Of a DNA stretch of 56,247 nucleotides, positions 34,186 to 42,720 are shown piece after piece (positions within the stretch are counted from its first letter, which is position 1; every line of letters begins with the position of its first letter). The notes under the pieces were generated by a model. It was not told the DNA's origin and made no database searches. It saw only the letters and a program-made list of their open reading frames with translations. Source of the stretch: Anaerolineae bacterium (GTDB lineage: Bacteria > Chloroflexota > Anaerolineae > Aggregatilineales > Phototrophicaceae); the NCBI GenBank assembly GCA_022843745.1, contig JALHNB010000046.1, positions 1 to 56,247 on the forward strand. Direction: 5' to 3'. Made by a program: the position numbers and the translations under genes.

Positions 34186-35388
34186 GTATGAGCATCACAA
34201 TAAATCAATTCCAGGTGTGATTTTAGGCTAAAAACACAAAATAATTACCTATGCAAATAGGTCTTTTCACAGTCTATCTGTTTTCGCCTTAAATCTCTCT
34301 CAAAATACCTTGCTAGTCTATAGCGCCTATTCACTTATACGCGCAAAAACATTCTATAGCCTTGTCAGCATATGAAAACGAAATGCGTAAAGGATATTGA
34401 ATAAACTTTAGTCACCCATGAAGGAAACGTAAATAATTTGAGCAGTTTTAGCCTGAAAATACATCATAATTGTGGTAATATTTCCACGAAAATAAATTTA
34501 ACCGTATATGGGTATATATTGATTGTATTGAACGAATTTGGTTCAGAGTTTGGAAACAAACGCCGCAACTTAAAAACTTGTAAACACTAGCGAATTACAA
34601 GCATATAAAGCCACTAAAAACCGATAGGTTTGTCTCAAATTTTAGGTGCAATTTAGCCTAAGAAATGACAAAAAATCATCACTAAAAACAGGTAGTGAAC
34701 AATCACGTTAAGTTAAGCGTAACCTTGAACATTAATCTGCATACAAAAATTTGCGGAGATAATGACATGCGACTGGATGATTTAGAGCATTAAAGGGTTT
34801 TTAGCAGAAAAACGATAGCAAGTTTTTCGTGGTAAGCATGGTTCATTTAGAGCGTACTAGTTATGCTCGGATGACATGCAAAGGGGCAATAAGCCCTACA
34901 TGTCGATACATAAACTGACTGGAATAACGGATTTTAATGGATGAGGTAAACTGTGGACTAGCTAAATTTGAAGTGTTCAAATGCTTGATAGCATCATTCC
35001 GAACGTAGAATATTAGCGCACAGACAAAAACAACCGCCAATTGACCGCCAGAAAATTGGATAGTTATAGGCTATCGTGTATCTAGAACTTGTTAACGAAA
35101 GTTAACATGCAGTCACAATATCTGAAAATATCGCGAAAAATTACTTAAGGGTAATTGACTAGCGGTTAGGTAGACATGTAGGCGTAAGAAACTGAAGAGA
35201 CAAAATTCAGCCCCGCAAGATGTTTTTATTCGCAAGGCAACTTAATCAAATATGAGATTAATCAACTCGTTTGTTTTTGATTGAGAATAGCGAATAGATT
35301 ATTAAGCCATTCAGAAAAAACGAACCTACGCCACTATTGCCGAAACTTGGCGGGCAGGCTGAAACTGATTTGCTGACATCACAATTGC
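34186..35388. other. 1.2-kb AT-rich gene-free block
   Basis: There is no open frame of coding quality on either strand; stops are dense in all frames. It is visibly AT-richer than its neighbours and contains loose repeats of the type TTTTAGCCTRAAAA (near 34222 inverted, 34447 and 34655). It lies between oppositely transcribed gene sets, next to ParB. An origin, a centromere-like parS region or a long non-coding RNA are the candidates. Confidence 0.6.
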
Positions 35389-35424
35389 GATAAACCCCTA
35401 GACCGTAATCCCTAGGGGTTTATC
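35389..35424. repeat. 13-bp hairpin at the end of the gene-free block
   Basis: GATAAACCCCTAG (35389-35401) pairs perfectly with CTAGGGGTTTATC (35412-35424) around a 10-nt loop. There is no U-tract on the plus strand, so it is not a standard terminator. It may cap a non-coding transcript or act as a DNA site. Confidence 0.6.
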
Positions 35425-35461
35425 CTCCCAACAAAAGATAAAAATATCGCTTATTTAAGTA

Positions 35462-35508
35462 AAAGCGCTCAATTTAGAGCGCTTTTTTATTGCCTATGGG
35501 CAAGGGAT
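35462..35508 (+). promoter_or_regulatory. terminator plus Shine-Dalgarno hairpin, copy A (before ParB)
   Basis: AAAGCGCTC-AATTTA-GAGCGCTTT is followed by a T-tract, forming an intrinsic terminator. TTGCC-TATG-GGCAA then forms a short hairpin against AAGGGA, the likely ribosome site of ParB (ATG 35518). Copies B and C repeat this part, but A lacks their upstream junction. A terminator immediately before a gene implies conditional readthrough. Confidence 0.75.
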
Positions 35509-35517
35509 AAAAATTCA

Positions 35518-36513
35518 ATGGCTACCAACGTACAAGTTTCCAAAAAATCCGGCAAGACTGTATCGCGTCAAGGCGCACGAGTACCGGCTGTTAAGGCTGT
35601 TAAGCCGACAACGGATTTCGCCTCATCGTATGCTGAACCGAAAATTGCGGTTACGGATATTATTCTCACGGGTAATATCCGCCCTCTTGACCCTGATAAG
35701 GTCACGCAATATGCCAATTCCATCAAGAAAACAGGCTTAATTGACCGCGTGACGGTAGAAAAAGTAGGGGAGAAATACCAGATCATTTCAGGGCATCATC
35801 GCGTGGCGGCGATGAAACAATTGGGCTGGGTGAATATTCCGGTTCAATTCATGCTGGAAAAGCGCGGTTCTCAGGCGGCATTGGTCGCGAATATCGCCCG
35901 TCACGATATGCCACCGATGCAAATTGCCCGAAATTTCAAGGCATATTGTGAAGTGGATGATGTGATTGATGAGTCAAAAGTCAAGGATTTGGCGCAACAA
36001 TTGGGGCGTAGTGTGAGCTATGTCAAAGACTATCTGAAGATGAATAACATGATTGGTGAATTCCAGAATTTGGCTGAAAAGCTGGAATCAGGGTTTACCC
36101 AAACTCATGCGGCGGCTCTCATGTCTGGGGATAAGGCGAATCAGCGCGACACATTCAAATTGTGGCAAAAATTCCCCGGTGTCGTCACATCGGAAACCCT
36201 GAAAACATGGGTGAAAAATCCAGCGAAAGCTGATGCCGCCTTGCAAGGCAAGGTATTTGTTGAGCCTAAACGTCCGGGGATGGAAAGCAAGCCGACGACT
36301 GAAGTTAAAAGCGTGAGTCAAGCTTTTCACGACGAGGTTAAGCGCCTGACTCAGGGCAAGGCAACCGAAACTGAGCCAAAATACGCTGTTGAAACGGTAG
36401 ACGCGGCGGCGAAAAGTCTAATTCCGTTGGTGGAATTGGTGTGTATGCGGTTAGCTGATGGTATCGAACTTGAGAAAATCATTGCATCGCTGACTGAATC
36501 AGTCAAGGAATAA
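35518..36513 (+). CDS. parB: ParB-like partition protein (PRTRC type)
   Basis: A 331-aa protein. The ParB/Srx domain (about 45-140) carries GNIRPLDPDKVTQYANSIKK, YQIISGHHRVAAMKQLG and the conserved ALVANIARHDMPPMQIA. A helix-turn-helix follows (about 150-185, KDLAQQLGRSVSYVKDYLKM). ParB-type proteins bind centromere-like sites and, in CTP-using members, spread along DNA for segregation. No ParA gene is in the window, but an actin-like PRTRC D protein is encoded at 54831-55925. It is preceded by regulatory module A and overlaps the next gene (TAATG). Confidence 0.88.
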   Translation: MATNVQVSKKSGKTVSRQGARVPAVKAVKPTTDFASSYAEPKIAVTDIILTGNIRPLDPDKVTQYANSIKKTGLIDRVTVEKVGEKYQIISGHHRVAAMKQLGWVNIPVQFMLEKRGSQAALVANIARHDMPPMQIARNFKAYCEVDDVIDESKVKDLAQQLGRSVSYVKDYLKMNNMIGEFQNLAEKLESGFTQTHAAALMSGDKANQRDTFKLWQKFPGVVTSETLKTWVKNPAKADAALQGKVFVEPKRPGMESKPTTEVKSVSQAFHDEVKRLTQGKATETEPKYAVETVDAAAKSLIPLVELVCMRLADGIELEKIIASLTESVKE

Positions 36514-36758
36514 TGACCAACGGAACTTCTCTTCGAGTCGCCTGTGGGATGATCGAAAAGCAAGCGCTAGACGCTTTCAATAACCTCATCCTACTCATAG
36601 AGTGGGATGAGGTACGTTTCCAGCATGGCGAATTTATCCGTTTCATGCTGGTTTTTTATTGTCGCGCCATCACCACTGGCGCGACTCCCCTTTCGTCGGC
36701 AAAAGACGCGCTGAAATTTATCAAATACTTGAAAGGTCAACATGCCAATCACCAATGA
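36513..36758 (+). CDS. small protein coupled to ParB
   Basis: An 81-aa protein starting inside the ParB stop (TAATG) and overlapping the next small gene by 17 bp. It contains a hydrophobic patch (FIRFMLVFYCRAITTG) and a basic helical end (SAKDALKFIKYLKGQ). A GTCGCGCCA/TGGCGCGAC hairpin lies within the coding sequence. No family recognised. Confidence 0.5.
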   Translation: MTNGTSLRVACGMIEKQALDAFNNLILLIEWDEVRFQHGEFIRFMLVFYCRAITTGATPLSSAKDALKFIKYLKGQHANHQ

Positions 36759-36876
36759 CCAACTGTTAGCGTTCACGATGCTTTTTATCATCGGGCGTAC
36801 CCTGCTGCGTGGCGGGTTTTACCTGTTCGTGTGGGGATTTGAAAACCCTGTCGAATTTTTCCAATTCATCATTTAA
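36742..36876 (+). CDS. 44-aa membrane-associated protein
   Basis: From ATG 36742, with GAAAGGTC 5-6 nt upstream. It reads MPITNDQLLAFTMLFIIGRT, then aromatic and hydrophobic residues to EFFQFII. One weak membrane helix is likely. The stop TAA overlaps an ATG that opens a short frame across regulatory module B; that frame may serve as a leader peptide. Confidence 0.5.
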   Translation: MPITNDQLLAFTMLFIIGRTLLRGGFYLFVWGFENPVEFFQFII

Positions 36877-36898
36877 TGACCGAAGGAAATACCGTGGT

Positions 36899-36998
36899 AC
36901 GCAAATCCGTAAAGGCGGAGTCGGGCGAACTCGAAGTTCGCCTTGCGTCTGGAAAGCGCTCAATTCAGAGCGCTTTTTTATTGCCTGTTGGCAAAGGA
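36899..36998 (+). promoter_or_regulatory. three-way-junction RNA with terminator, copy B
   Basis: Closing stem ACGCAA (36899-36904)/TTGCGT (36943-36948) encloses hairpin TCCG/CGGA and hairpin GGCGAAC-TCGAA-GTTCGCC (36924-36942). The terminator AGCGCTC-AATTCA-GAGCGCT with T-run comes next, then TTGCC-TGTT-GGCAA against the ribosome site AAGGA of the gene at 37006. Copy C is about 97% identical over 99 bp. The architecture resembles a riboswitch or attenuator, but matches none I know. Confidence 0.65.
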
Positions 36999-37005
36999 AT
37001 CAATC

Positions 37006-37545
37006 ATGAGCAAGAAATTCAACTGGACAGGCAAACGGCGCGGTCAACAGCATCTCGCAGGTTGGGGATGGGACGCTTACCGCACACGGGCTGCGAATGG
37101 CTGTGTGGCGGTTATTTTTGTGCATTCCGATGATAGGGCAATTTTCGGCGCGAACCTCCCCTCCCCCAAAGCGTCAACCGCCTGGGTCAAGATGCGGGTA
37201 AAAATCGTGCAGGAGACGCGGGCGCGGCAGTTTAAGCAAGAGCAGGAAAACCGCCTGAAGGTGCTGCGCGATGGGCGGGGCAACATTCCGGTCAAATTTA
37301 TCATGGCCTTTTGCGCCGACGCGACACCGATGGATAGCGTGGTCGAGCGCATCCGGCTAACCGCCCAAACCCTCGCGCCCATCGACCTGGGCGTCGTGCG
37401 CCATGTGGCGTTGGATGAGAATGGGCAACCGCTGTATATCGTCGGCCAGAAAGGAAAAACGTATCTGTGGCAGCTATCGGGGTTCACACCCTGCGCGGAA
37501 TTGCGATGGGCGGTTCGCACCTTTCACATAGAACAATATCGCTAA
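37006..37545 (+). CDS. unknown protein between the two RNA modules
   Basis: A 179-aa protein from ATG 37006, chosen because AAAGGA from module B lies 7 nt upstream. Basic N-terminus (SKKFNWTGKRRGQQH), then VAVIFVHSDDRAIFGANLPS and a helical Arg/Gln-rich segment (KIVQETRARQFKQEQENR). Looks cytoplasmic. Its upstream and downstream boundaries are both occupied by near-identical RNA modules, so its expression is probably set separately from its neighbours. Function unknown. Confidence 0.65.
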   Translation: MSKKFNWTGKRRGQQHLAGWGWDAYRTRAANGCVAVIFVHSDDRAIFGANLPSPKASTAWVKMRVKIVQETRARQFKQEQENRLKVLRDGRGNIPVKFIMAFCADATPMDSVVERIRLTAQTLAPIDLGVVRHVALDENGQPLYIVGQKGKTYLWQLSGFTPCAELRWAVRTFHIEQYR

Positions 37546-37548
37546 AAA

Positions 37549-37648
37549 ACGCAAATCCGTAAAGGCGGAGTCAGGCGAACTCGAAGTTCGCCTTGCGTCT
37601 GGAAAGCGCTCAATTCAGAGCGCTTTTTTATTGCCTATGGGCAAAGGA
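37549..37648 (+). promoter_or_regulatory. three-way-junction RNA with terminator, copy C
   Basis: Same elements as copy B: ACGCAA (37549-37554)/TTGCGT closing stem, TCCG/CGGA, GGCGAAC/GTTCGCC, the GCGCTC terminator and TTGCC-TATG-GGCAA. Only about three bases differ from B over 99 bp, and these lie in the junction and in the last loop, not in stems. It precedes the membrane-protein gene at 37661. Confidence 0.65.
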
Positions 37649-37660
37649 TAACGGTTCAAA

Positions 37661-37879
37661 ATGAGCATCTTCGTATTGGCAATCACCATTGGGATCGGCA
37701 TGTTTATCATCTTCATGTTGGGGCTGATGCTGCGGATCGCGTGGGAACTGGTCAAAACCTTTGGGCGCGTGGTCATCACACGCCCTGGGCTGATCTGGTT
37801 CATTCTGTTGTTTACGCCCCTGTCGCCCCTCGCCGCCGTTGTCCTCGTGATGATGGTCATCAACCGATTTGGGGAATAG
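37661..37879 (+). CDS. two-span small membrane protein
   Basis: A 72-aa protein. Helix 1 is IFVLAITIGIGMFIIFMLGLMLRIAW and helix 2 is LIWFILLFTPLSPLAAVVLVMMVI, joined by a basic loop (VKTFGRVVITRPG). AAAGGA from module C lies 12 nt before the ATG. The following gene begins 3 nt after its stop. It may anchor an element-encoded complex. Family unknown. Confidence 0.65.
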   Translation: MSIFVLAITIGIGMFIIFMLGLMLRIAWELVKTFGRVVITRPGLIWFILLFTPLSPLAAVVLVMMVINRFGE

Positions 37880-37882
37880 ATC

Positions 37883-38179
37883 GTGACGAAAATTTGGCTT
37901 CTCGCCGACAAGCCGGACATCTGGGACGAAATCGCCACGTTGCGAAAATGGGGGATACGGGCGGCTGAAACGACAGAACCGTACATGCTTGTTCACACCT
38001 GCACCGAGTATTCCCTCGGTGTGCCCCGCTTCAAACTGTGGGTGTTTAAGGTCGGTTATCTCGGCTTTATCGGGTCGAGCCAGCGCCTCGGCTTTACCAC
38101 CCGCGCCCAAGCCTGTGATGATACGCCCCGCGCTGCTTATAAGCGGTTTTGCCGCTTGGAAAGGACGAAACAAAAATGA
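37883..38179 (+). CDS. unknown 98-aa protein
   Basis: Starts at GTG 37883, 3 nt after the membrane-protein stop, and overlaps the next gene by 4 bp. Alternating hydrophobic and charged residues (KIWLLADKPDIWDEIATLRKWGIRAAETT) suggest a small alpha/beta fold; the C-terminus is basic (RRAAYKRFCRLERTKQK-like). No motif recognised. Confidence 0.6.
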   Translation: MTKIWLLADKPDIWDEIATLRKWGIRAAETTEPYMLVHTCTEYSLGVPRFKLWVFKVGYLGFIGSSQRLGFTTRAQACDDTPRAAYKRFCRLERTKQK

Positions 38180-38631
38180 TGCGGAGCATGATGACGGCAG
38201 ATGAACTATGGGTTGCCCTTGAGAAATTGGGGGCAACGAAATACATGCTGAATGAGGTTGCCAGCTTCCCGCCGGATACGTCCGCGCGTTACGTCGCGGC
38301 CAACCTGGAACACGACCTGGGCATGAGCTGGCTGGCTTATCGGCTGCCGCCTGAAACCAAAGCCGATGAGCTTCATGCCGTTTACCTGAAACGGCTCTAT
38401 CTGGCTGCCAAAGCGTGGAGGGACGTGGATGAATGGCGGCTCTGGATCATAGAGGCGCAGACAACTGTCAAAGATGCCGATATGAAACATCACTACGGCG
38501 TGATACTGGGGACGCAAACCGCCCTGACGAAGATCGCCCACGCCGAGCGCAATATCACGCAGCGGGATGCCCTTCGCACCCTGGCAATGACGTTATTCGG
38601 TTTATTAGAAAGTGAGGACACTTTCTATTGA
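38176..38631 (+). CDS. unknown helical protein
   Basis: A 151-aa protein. I place the start at ATG 38176, with AAAGGA upstream, overlapping the previous stop; an in-frame TTG at 38149 is less likely. It is almost wholly helical (TADELWVALEKLGATKYMLNEVA, LYLAAKAWRDVDEWRLWIIEA). It overlaps the following gene by 4 bp. Function unknown; probably part of the same element transcript. Confidence 0.6.
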   Translation: MMRSMMTADELWVALEKLGATKYMLNEVASFPPDTSARYVAANLEHDLGMSWLAYRLPPETKADELHAVYLKRLYLAAKAWRDVDEWRLWIIEAQTTVKDADMKHHYGVILGTQTALTKIAHAERNITQRDALRTLAMTLFGLLESEDTFY

Positions 38632-39254
38632 AGCACTCAGATTGCGGGACAGCGGCGGTGAAAGACAATAAATGTCTTGTCACCGCCTACGCCTACGATA
38701 AAGAGACGCCGCTTTTAGTCTCCCTCGCAGGCACGAAACAAACAGTGGCCGCTATTCGAGCGGCCTTCGCACTTGGGCATCAGGTCGCCGCCAAACTGAA
38801 TGGTCGGGCGGTGAAATGGTCGCCCATCTCAGCCATGTACGAAACCGTCACCACCACGATGGTTTTACAGGTCAATCAACAGCATACGATTATTGCCCAT
38901 TCCAGTCTGCGGGGGCAGATGGTGGGCGATACCCTGTATGTCATTCTCGACGACGATCCGACAGACATCGCCCGCGCGGTGATGGAACGGGTCAAGCCCT
39001 TCGCGCTCATTCCCATGTTTGATGCGTGGATTCCTTATTTATGGGATCATGGGCGCGAAAACAAGCTCATCACCGCCCTCACCTGCTCCGGCGTGCTGGC
39101 CTACAAGATCAAGTTGGATGATACCTGGGGGCAGATCATCGAGATCGGCTTTGAGCAGGACAAATTACGATCCCTTCGCGAGTGCGTTGGGTTAGAGACA
39201 GGCAGCCAATCTCTGCCGAAAAGGAGTTATCTGAATGCCGAGACAGGAAAATAA
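38628..39254 (+). CDS. unknown protein before the methylase-helicase
   Basis: A 208-aa protein starting at TTG 38628, overlapping the preceding stop. It is mixed alpha/beta: LLVSLAGTKQTVAAIRAAFA and DTLYVILDDDPTDIARAVME, then a Trp-rich part (MFDAWIPYLWDHGRE). It overlaps the start of the next gene by 20 bp. Tight coupling suggests it works with the methylase-helicase or is a stoichiometric partner. No family recognised. Confidence 0.6.
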   Translation: MKHSDCGTAAVKDNKCLVTAYAYDKETPLLVSLAGTKQTVAAIRAAFALGHQVAAKLNGRAVKWSPISAMYETVTTTMVLQVNQQHTIIAHSSLRGQMVGDTLYVILDDDPTDIARAVMERVKPFALIPMFDAWIPYLWDHGRENKLITALTCSGVLAYKIKLDDTWGQIIEIGFEQDKLRSLRECVGLETGSQSLPKRSYLNAETGK

Positions 39255-42200
39255 CTACAATATGGGCTATGTCCCCGTGCCGCCTGAAATACTGGGCGAA
39301 ATCATCGCACGGTTCGAGCCGCAGCCAGGGGCGATCATTCTTGATCCAACGGCGGGGGAAGGCGAGGCGTTAGTCCAATGGGTGAACGCCCTGGGGGGCG
39401 AGGGACGCGCTTGCGAACTGGATTATACCCGCGCACGAAAGTGCAAAGCGTTGTTTCCCTACACGGTCAACGAGGATATGTTCCGGCTGCAAATGGGCAA
39501 ACAGCGGGTATCGCTGGCGTGGAACAATCCGCCTTACGACAACGGTAAGGAACTGGAATTCCTCAAGCGCGTGATTAACCGCGATTGGGTGATGATGGAC
39601 GGGTATAACTGTTATCTGGTCTTCGAGCAGCACCTGACACCTGCCCTGTGGGGTTTTCTGACGGCCTGTTCGTCGGAAATCCACCTGTATGGGTGGGATG
39701 CGCTGCAATTGGGGCAATGGCGCTATGTATGTGTGGTTGCCAAGCGGGGCAAGCCGCCAACACGTGACACCGAAAGTACACCCGGTGCAGGTAGGGTCAA
39801 ATGGATTGAGGCGCTCACCAATCAGGCTGCTGCGCGTCAGTGGGACGACGAACACTATACGCTGCCGCCGCCCAAAGCCGGAGCGTTCGAGTTCTGTGCC
39901 AACCGGCTGCGTCCGGCGGAGATGCTGGAGGCCGTAGAGCGTGAAGGGGCGCATCTGAACAGCGCCTATGAAATCTGGGCGCATCATCAGGGGGAGGCTG
40001 AACACCTCCCCCCACTGGATGAACCGCGCTTACCGCATTTATTGACGTTGGTGCAGGCGGGTGCGCTGGATAATACCCCTGTCGAAACAAAAGAGCATGG
40101 GCTGGTGGTGATCCGTTCGGTCAGGCGCTTGATTCAGAAGGTCATTGAAACCGCTGAAGATCGCGGCGATGGCAAACAGAAAGTTGAGAAACAGCTTCGC
40201 GCCGACCTGTATCTGACGACAGAGGCGGGCAAAACGCTGCCACTGGACAGCAATAAACTGGTCTCCCAATTCCTGCTGGATTACAAAGACCAGCTCATCA
40301 CCCACCTGGGCAAGCGCTATCGCCCGACAGCCAACCGGCTTGATCCGACCTGGATGCCGATACTGGATACCCTGCGCGTCAATGGGCAGTACCCGTTGTT
40401 TGACAGCCAGAAGGAAGCGCTCACCGTCGCCATGCAATTCAAGGGGCGCGGCTTCTATTTTGTCTGCGAACCTGGGTATGGCAAAACCACGCTGGCGATT
40501 GGACTGGCAACGCTGAAGATCGCCGAGGGCGCATGGACACCGGAGGATGTGTTGATCGTCGTCTGTCCGGGCAACATGCTGCTGAAGTGGAAGCGGGAAA
40601 TCCTGGGGATGCGCCCCTTTGATCGGGTGCTGACGGTTTCGCTGGCCGACTCGGAAGGCACAAAGCGCGACACCCTGGCGGATGTGGCAAAGTTCTGCTT
40701 CACCTCATCGGAACATCCCCGCTGGCTGATTCTCGATCAGGATGGGGTCAAGTTCGGCGAAGGCGCGGATAAAGGGACGTGGATGGAAACCGCCGCGCAG
40801 GGCTTGATGTCGCCCATCACAGGGCTGAAGCCGAACCGTGAGTTTAGCGCGAAGGAACTGCCGGTTGCGGAAGGCAAGGAATACATCGGCGGTGGGTATC
40901 GCGACGTGGATGCCAAGTTGACCGCAGGCTGGGGCGAACGGCGCAAGCTGTACCTGTCGAAGCTCGTGGGCAATGGACGGGTCGTGATGACAAATGTTGA
41001 ACGCGGCGAGGCCGAAGCCGAGCGTGATAACAACTTCGATAGCGAAGGCATCCAGACCGATGAGGGCATCACACGCTTCAAGGCGCGGCCTCAGTCGACG
41101 ATTGAAACCAATGTGACCGGCGAGGCGATCCTCGATCCCTGGATTGCCGCGCAGGGTGTCCGTGCTGGCCGCAATCCGCGTATCCCACTCTGGCGCTGGC
41201 TCAAGCGTTTTATGGATCAAAAGGTCGCCATCTGCTTCATCGACGAAATCCATCATGCCGCTGGGAAAACGACAGATGTGGCCGATTCAACCATGCACAT
41301 CAGCCAGTGTGCGCGCTTCGTGGTTGGCCTGACCGGAACGTTGTCGCGGGGTGTGGCCTCCTCGCTCTACAAGCTGGAAGCCATCATCGACCCCCAGCGC
41401 CTCTTTAAGCGTTATCCGTGGGGCGCAGCGGGCTTGCAGGCGTGGATACAGGACATGGGCGCGGTGGAAGAATACATGAAAAAGGATGACAAGGACGAGG
41501 ATGAAGTCGGCGCGTTCACCGTCGTCTCGCGGGAAGGCACATTCATTCGGGAATTGTCCCGTACCACCCCCCTGCTGGTGGCCTGGGGGCTGCCGCATAT
41601 GGTCGTGAGATCGCTGGATGATCTGGGCGAGGTCATGCCCAACTATGAGGAAGTCCCCGTCCCGATTGCCTTGAAAGATCAGGCGCATCGCGACTTCTAC
41701 GACAAACTGGACGATCTCACCAGCCCCCCCATCCAGAAGCTGCGGGCGTATGGCTACCTGACACGAGGGGTCAATACCCCCTTCTATCCGATGACCATTG
41801 AAGCCCTCGACAAAGTGGAGGATGAATTCGGCAGGGTCATTGCCCGCAGCCGGAGGGCTATCGGCAAGGTAGCCAAGGTCGAGACGCCCATCCTCGGTAA
41901 AGAGAAGGCGCTGATCGACACCATCAACAAGCATCTGAAGCTCAAACAAGGCATCTGTGTCTATACCCTGCAATCGGGCGACAAACGTCCTTATCAGGAT
42001 CGGTTGAAAGGGCTGATCGGGAAACACTGTAAAGGCGCAAAGGTCGCCATCCTCAATACCGACACCTCACGGATTGCACGGGAGGCGTGGATTGATGACC
42101 AGACGGCGAAGGGCGTGAATGTCCTGATCTGTAATCCGGTGCTGGTGAAAGAGGGCTTGGATTTACTCGGCTTCCAGAATTATTGGTGGCATGAACTGAC

Positions 42201-42720
42201 CCTGCAAATGATCCTGACGGTGCAGGCATCCCATCGCGGCTATCGGCCTTCGCAGTTGATGGATTGTACGACTTACTTCCCCTACTACACCGGCACGATT
42301 GAAGAAAGGCAAATGAAGCTGCTGGGGCTGAAACTCAAGGCGCACGCTGTCCTGTCGGGGAATGAAATCTCGATGTCGGATGATGCCGACGGCTACGATC
42401 TGAAGGAAGTGTTTTCGGAGATGGCCGTTGATCTGAAGGCGACCTTTGCCGACATCAACAAATCGTATAAGACCAAGACCCGCAAGGCGCTGGTGGCCGT
42501 CATGTCACAGGTGTTTGATGTCGAAACGTGGAACTGGGCAGACCGTAAGGTGACGGTCAAAGCGCTGTCGGCACATCTGGGCATTCAGCACGAAAGTGCG
42601 ACGGGGATTATCAATCGGCTGGTGAAGGAGGGAAAACTCGAAGCCGGACAGTTTGGACAGTTCAGCCGACCAAAGGAAGTCCCTGTGGGGCGTCCAGCAT
42701 CCTCCAAGCCGTCAGGATAA
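39235..42720 (+). CDS. DNA methylase-SF2/SNF2-like helicase fusion
   Basis: An 1161-aa protein. Residues 1-200 form an N6-adenine-type methyltransferase: motif I DPTAGEG (37-43) and catalytic NPPY (98-101). From about 360 comes a superfamily-2 helicase with Walker A GYGKTT (414-419), DEIH box (670-673), VVGLTGTLSRG (motif III-like) and QASHRGYRPSQ (997-1007) in place of the SNF2 QxxGRxxRxGQ. The C-terminal about 70 residues are a winged helix ending EAGQFGQFSRP, shared with the protein at 43111. Methylase and translocase in one chain recalls DISARM/BREX-type and plasmid-stability proteins, but here it sits inside a replication/partition gene set. Possible jobs are epigenetic marking during replication or anti-restriction. 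AAGGAG lies before ATG 39235. Confidence 0.85.
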   Translation: MPRQENNYNMGYVPVPPEILGEIIARFEPQPGAIILDPTAGEGEALVQWVNALGGEGRACELDYTRARKCKALFPYTVNEDMFRLQMGKQRVSLAWNNPPYDNGKELEFLKRVINRDWVMMDGYNCYLVFEQHLTPALWGFLTACSSEIHLYGWDALQLGQWRYVCVVAKRGKPPTRDTESTPGAGRVKWIEALTNQAAARQWDDEHYTLPPPKAGAFEFCANRLRPAEMLEAVEREGAHLNSAYEIWAHHQGEAEHLPPLDEPRLPHLLTLVQAGALDNTPVETKEHGLVVIRSVRRLIQKVIETAEDRGDGKQKVEKQLRADLYLTTEAGKTLPLDSNKLVSQFLLDYKDQLITHLGKRYRPTANRLDPTWMPILDTLRVNGQYPLFDSQKEALTVAMQFKGRGFYFVCEPGYGKTTLAIGLATLKIAEGAWTPEDVLIVVCPGNMLLKWKREILGMRPFDRVLTVSLADSEGTKRDTLADVAKFCFTSSEHPRWLILDQDGVKFGEGADKGTWMETAAQGLMSPITGLKPNREFSAKELPVAEGKEYIGGGYRDVDAKLTAGWGERRKLYLSKLVGNGRVVMTNVERGEAEAERDNNFDSEGIQTDEGITRFKARPQSTIETNVTGEAILDPWIAAQGVRAGRNPRIPLWRWLKRFMDQKVAICFIDEIHHAAGKTTDVADSTMHISQCARFVVGLTGTLSRGVASSLYKLEAIIDPQRLFKRYPWGAAGLQAWIQDMGAVEEYMKKDDKDEDEVGAFTVVSREGTFIRELSRTTPLLVAWGLPHMVVRSLDDLGEVMPNYEEVPVPIALKDQAHRDFYDKLDDLTSPPIQKLRAYGYLTRGVNTPFYPMTIEALDKVEDEFGRVIARSRRAIGKVAKVETPILGKEKALIDTINKHLKLKQGICVYTLQSGDKRPYQDRLKGLIGKHCKGAKVAILNTDTSRIAREAWIDDQTAKGVNVLICNPVLVKEGLDLLGFQNYWWHELTLQMILTVQASHRGYRPSQLMDCTTYFPYYTGTIEERQMKLLGLKLKAHAVLSGNEISMSDDADGYDLKEVFSEMAVDLKATFADINKSYKTKTRKALVAVMSQVFDVETWNWADRKVTVKALSAHLGIQHESATGIINRLVKEGKLEAGQFGQFSRPKEVPVGRPASSKPSG

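Noticed and set aside
33937-34198. N-terminal extensions of minus-strand frames across the heptamer repeat
   Set aside because: They translate to VGCGLWAVGCG-type low complexity; the ATG at 33936 is better placed.
34186-35388. Known large structured RNA such as GOLLD, ROOL or HEARO
   Set aside because: No hallmark motif could be recognised by eye and the block is too AT-rich to claim a fold.
35389-35424. Intrinsic terminator
   Set aside because: A strong stem but no U-run on either strand; listed only as a hairpin.
37628-38236. Minus-strand open frame of 202 codons
   Set aside because: Shadow of two closely packed plus-strand genes with credible starts; composition is Pro/His/Arg-rich and not protein-like.
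41287-42027. Minus-strand open frame of 246 codons
   Set aside because: Antisense of the methylase-helicase, whose motifs are intact across this part.
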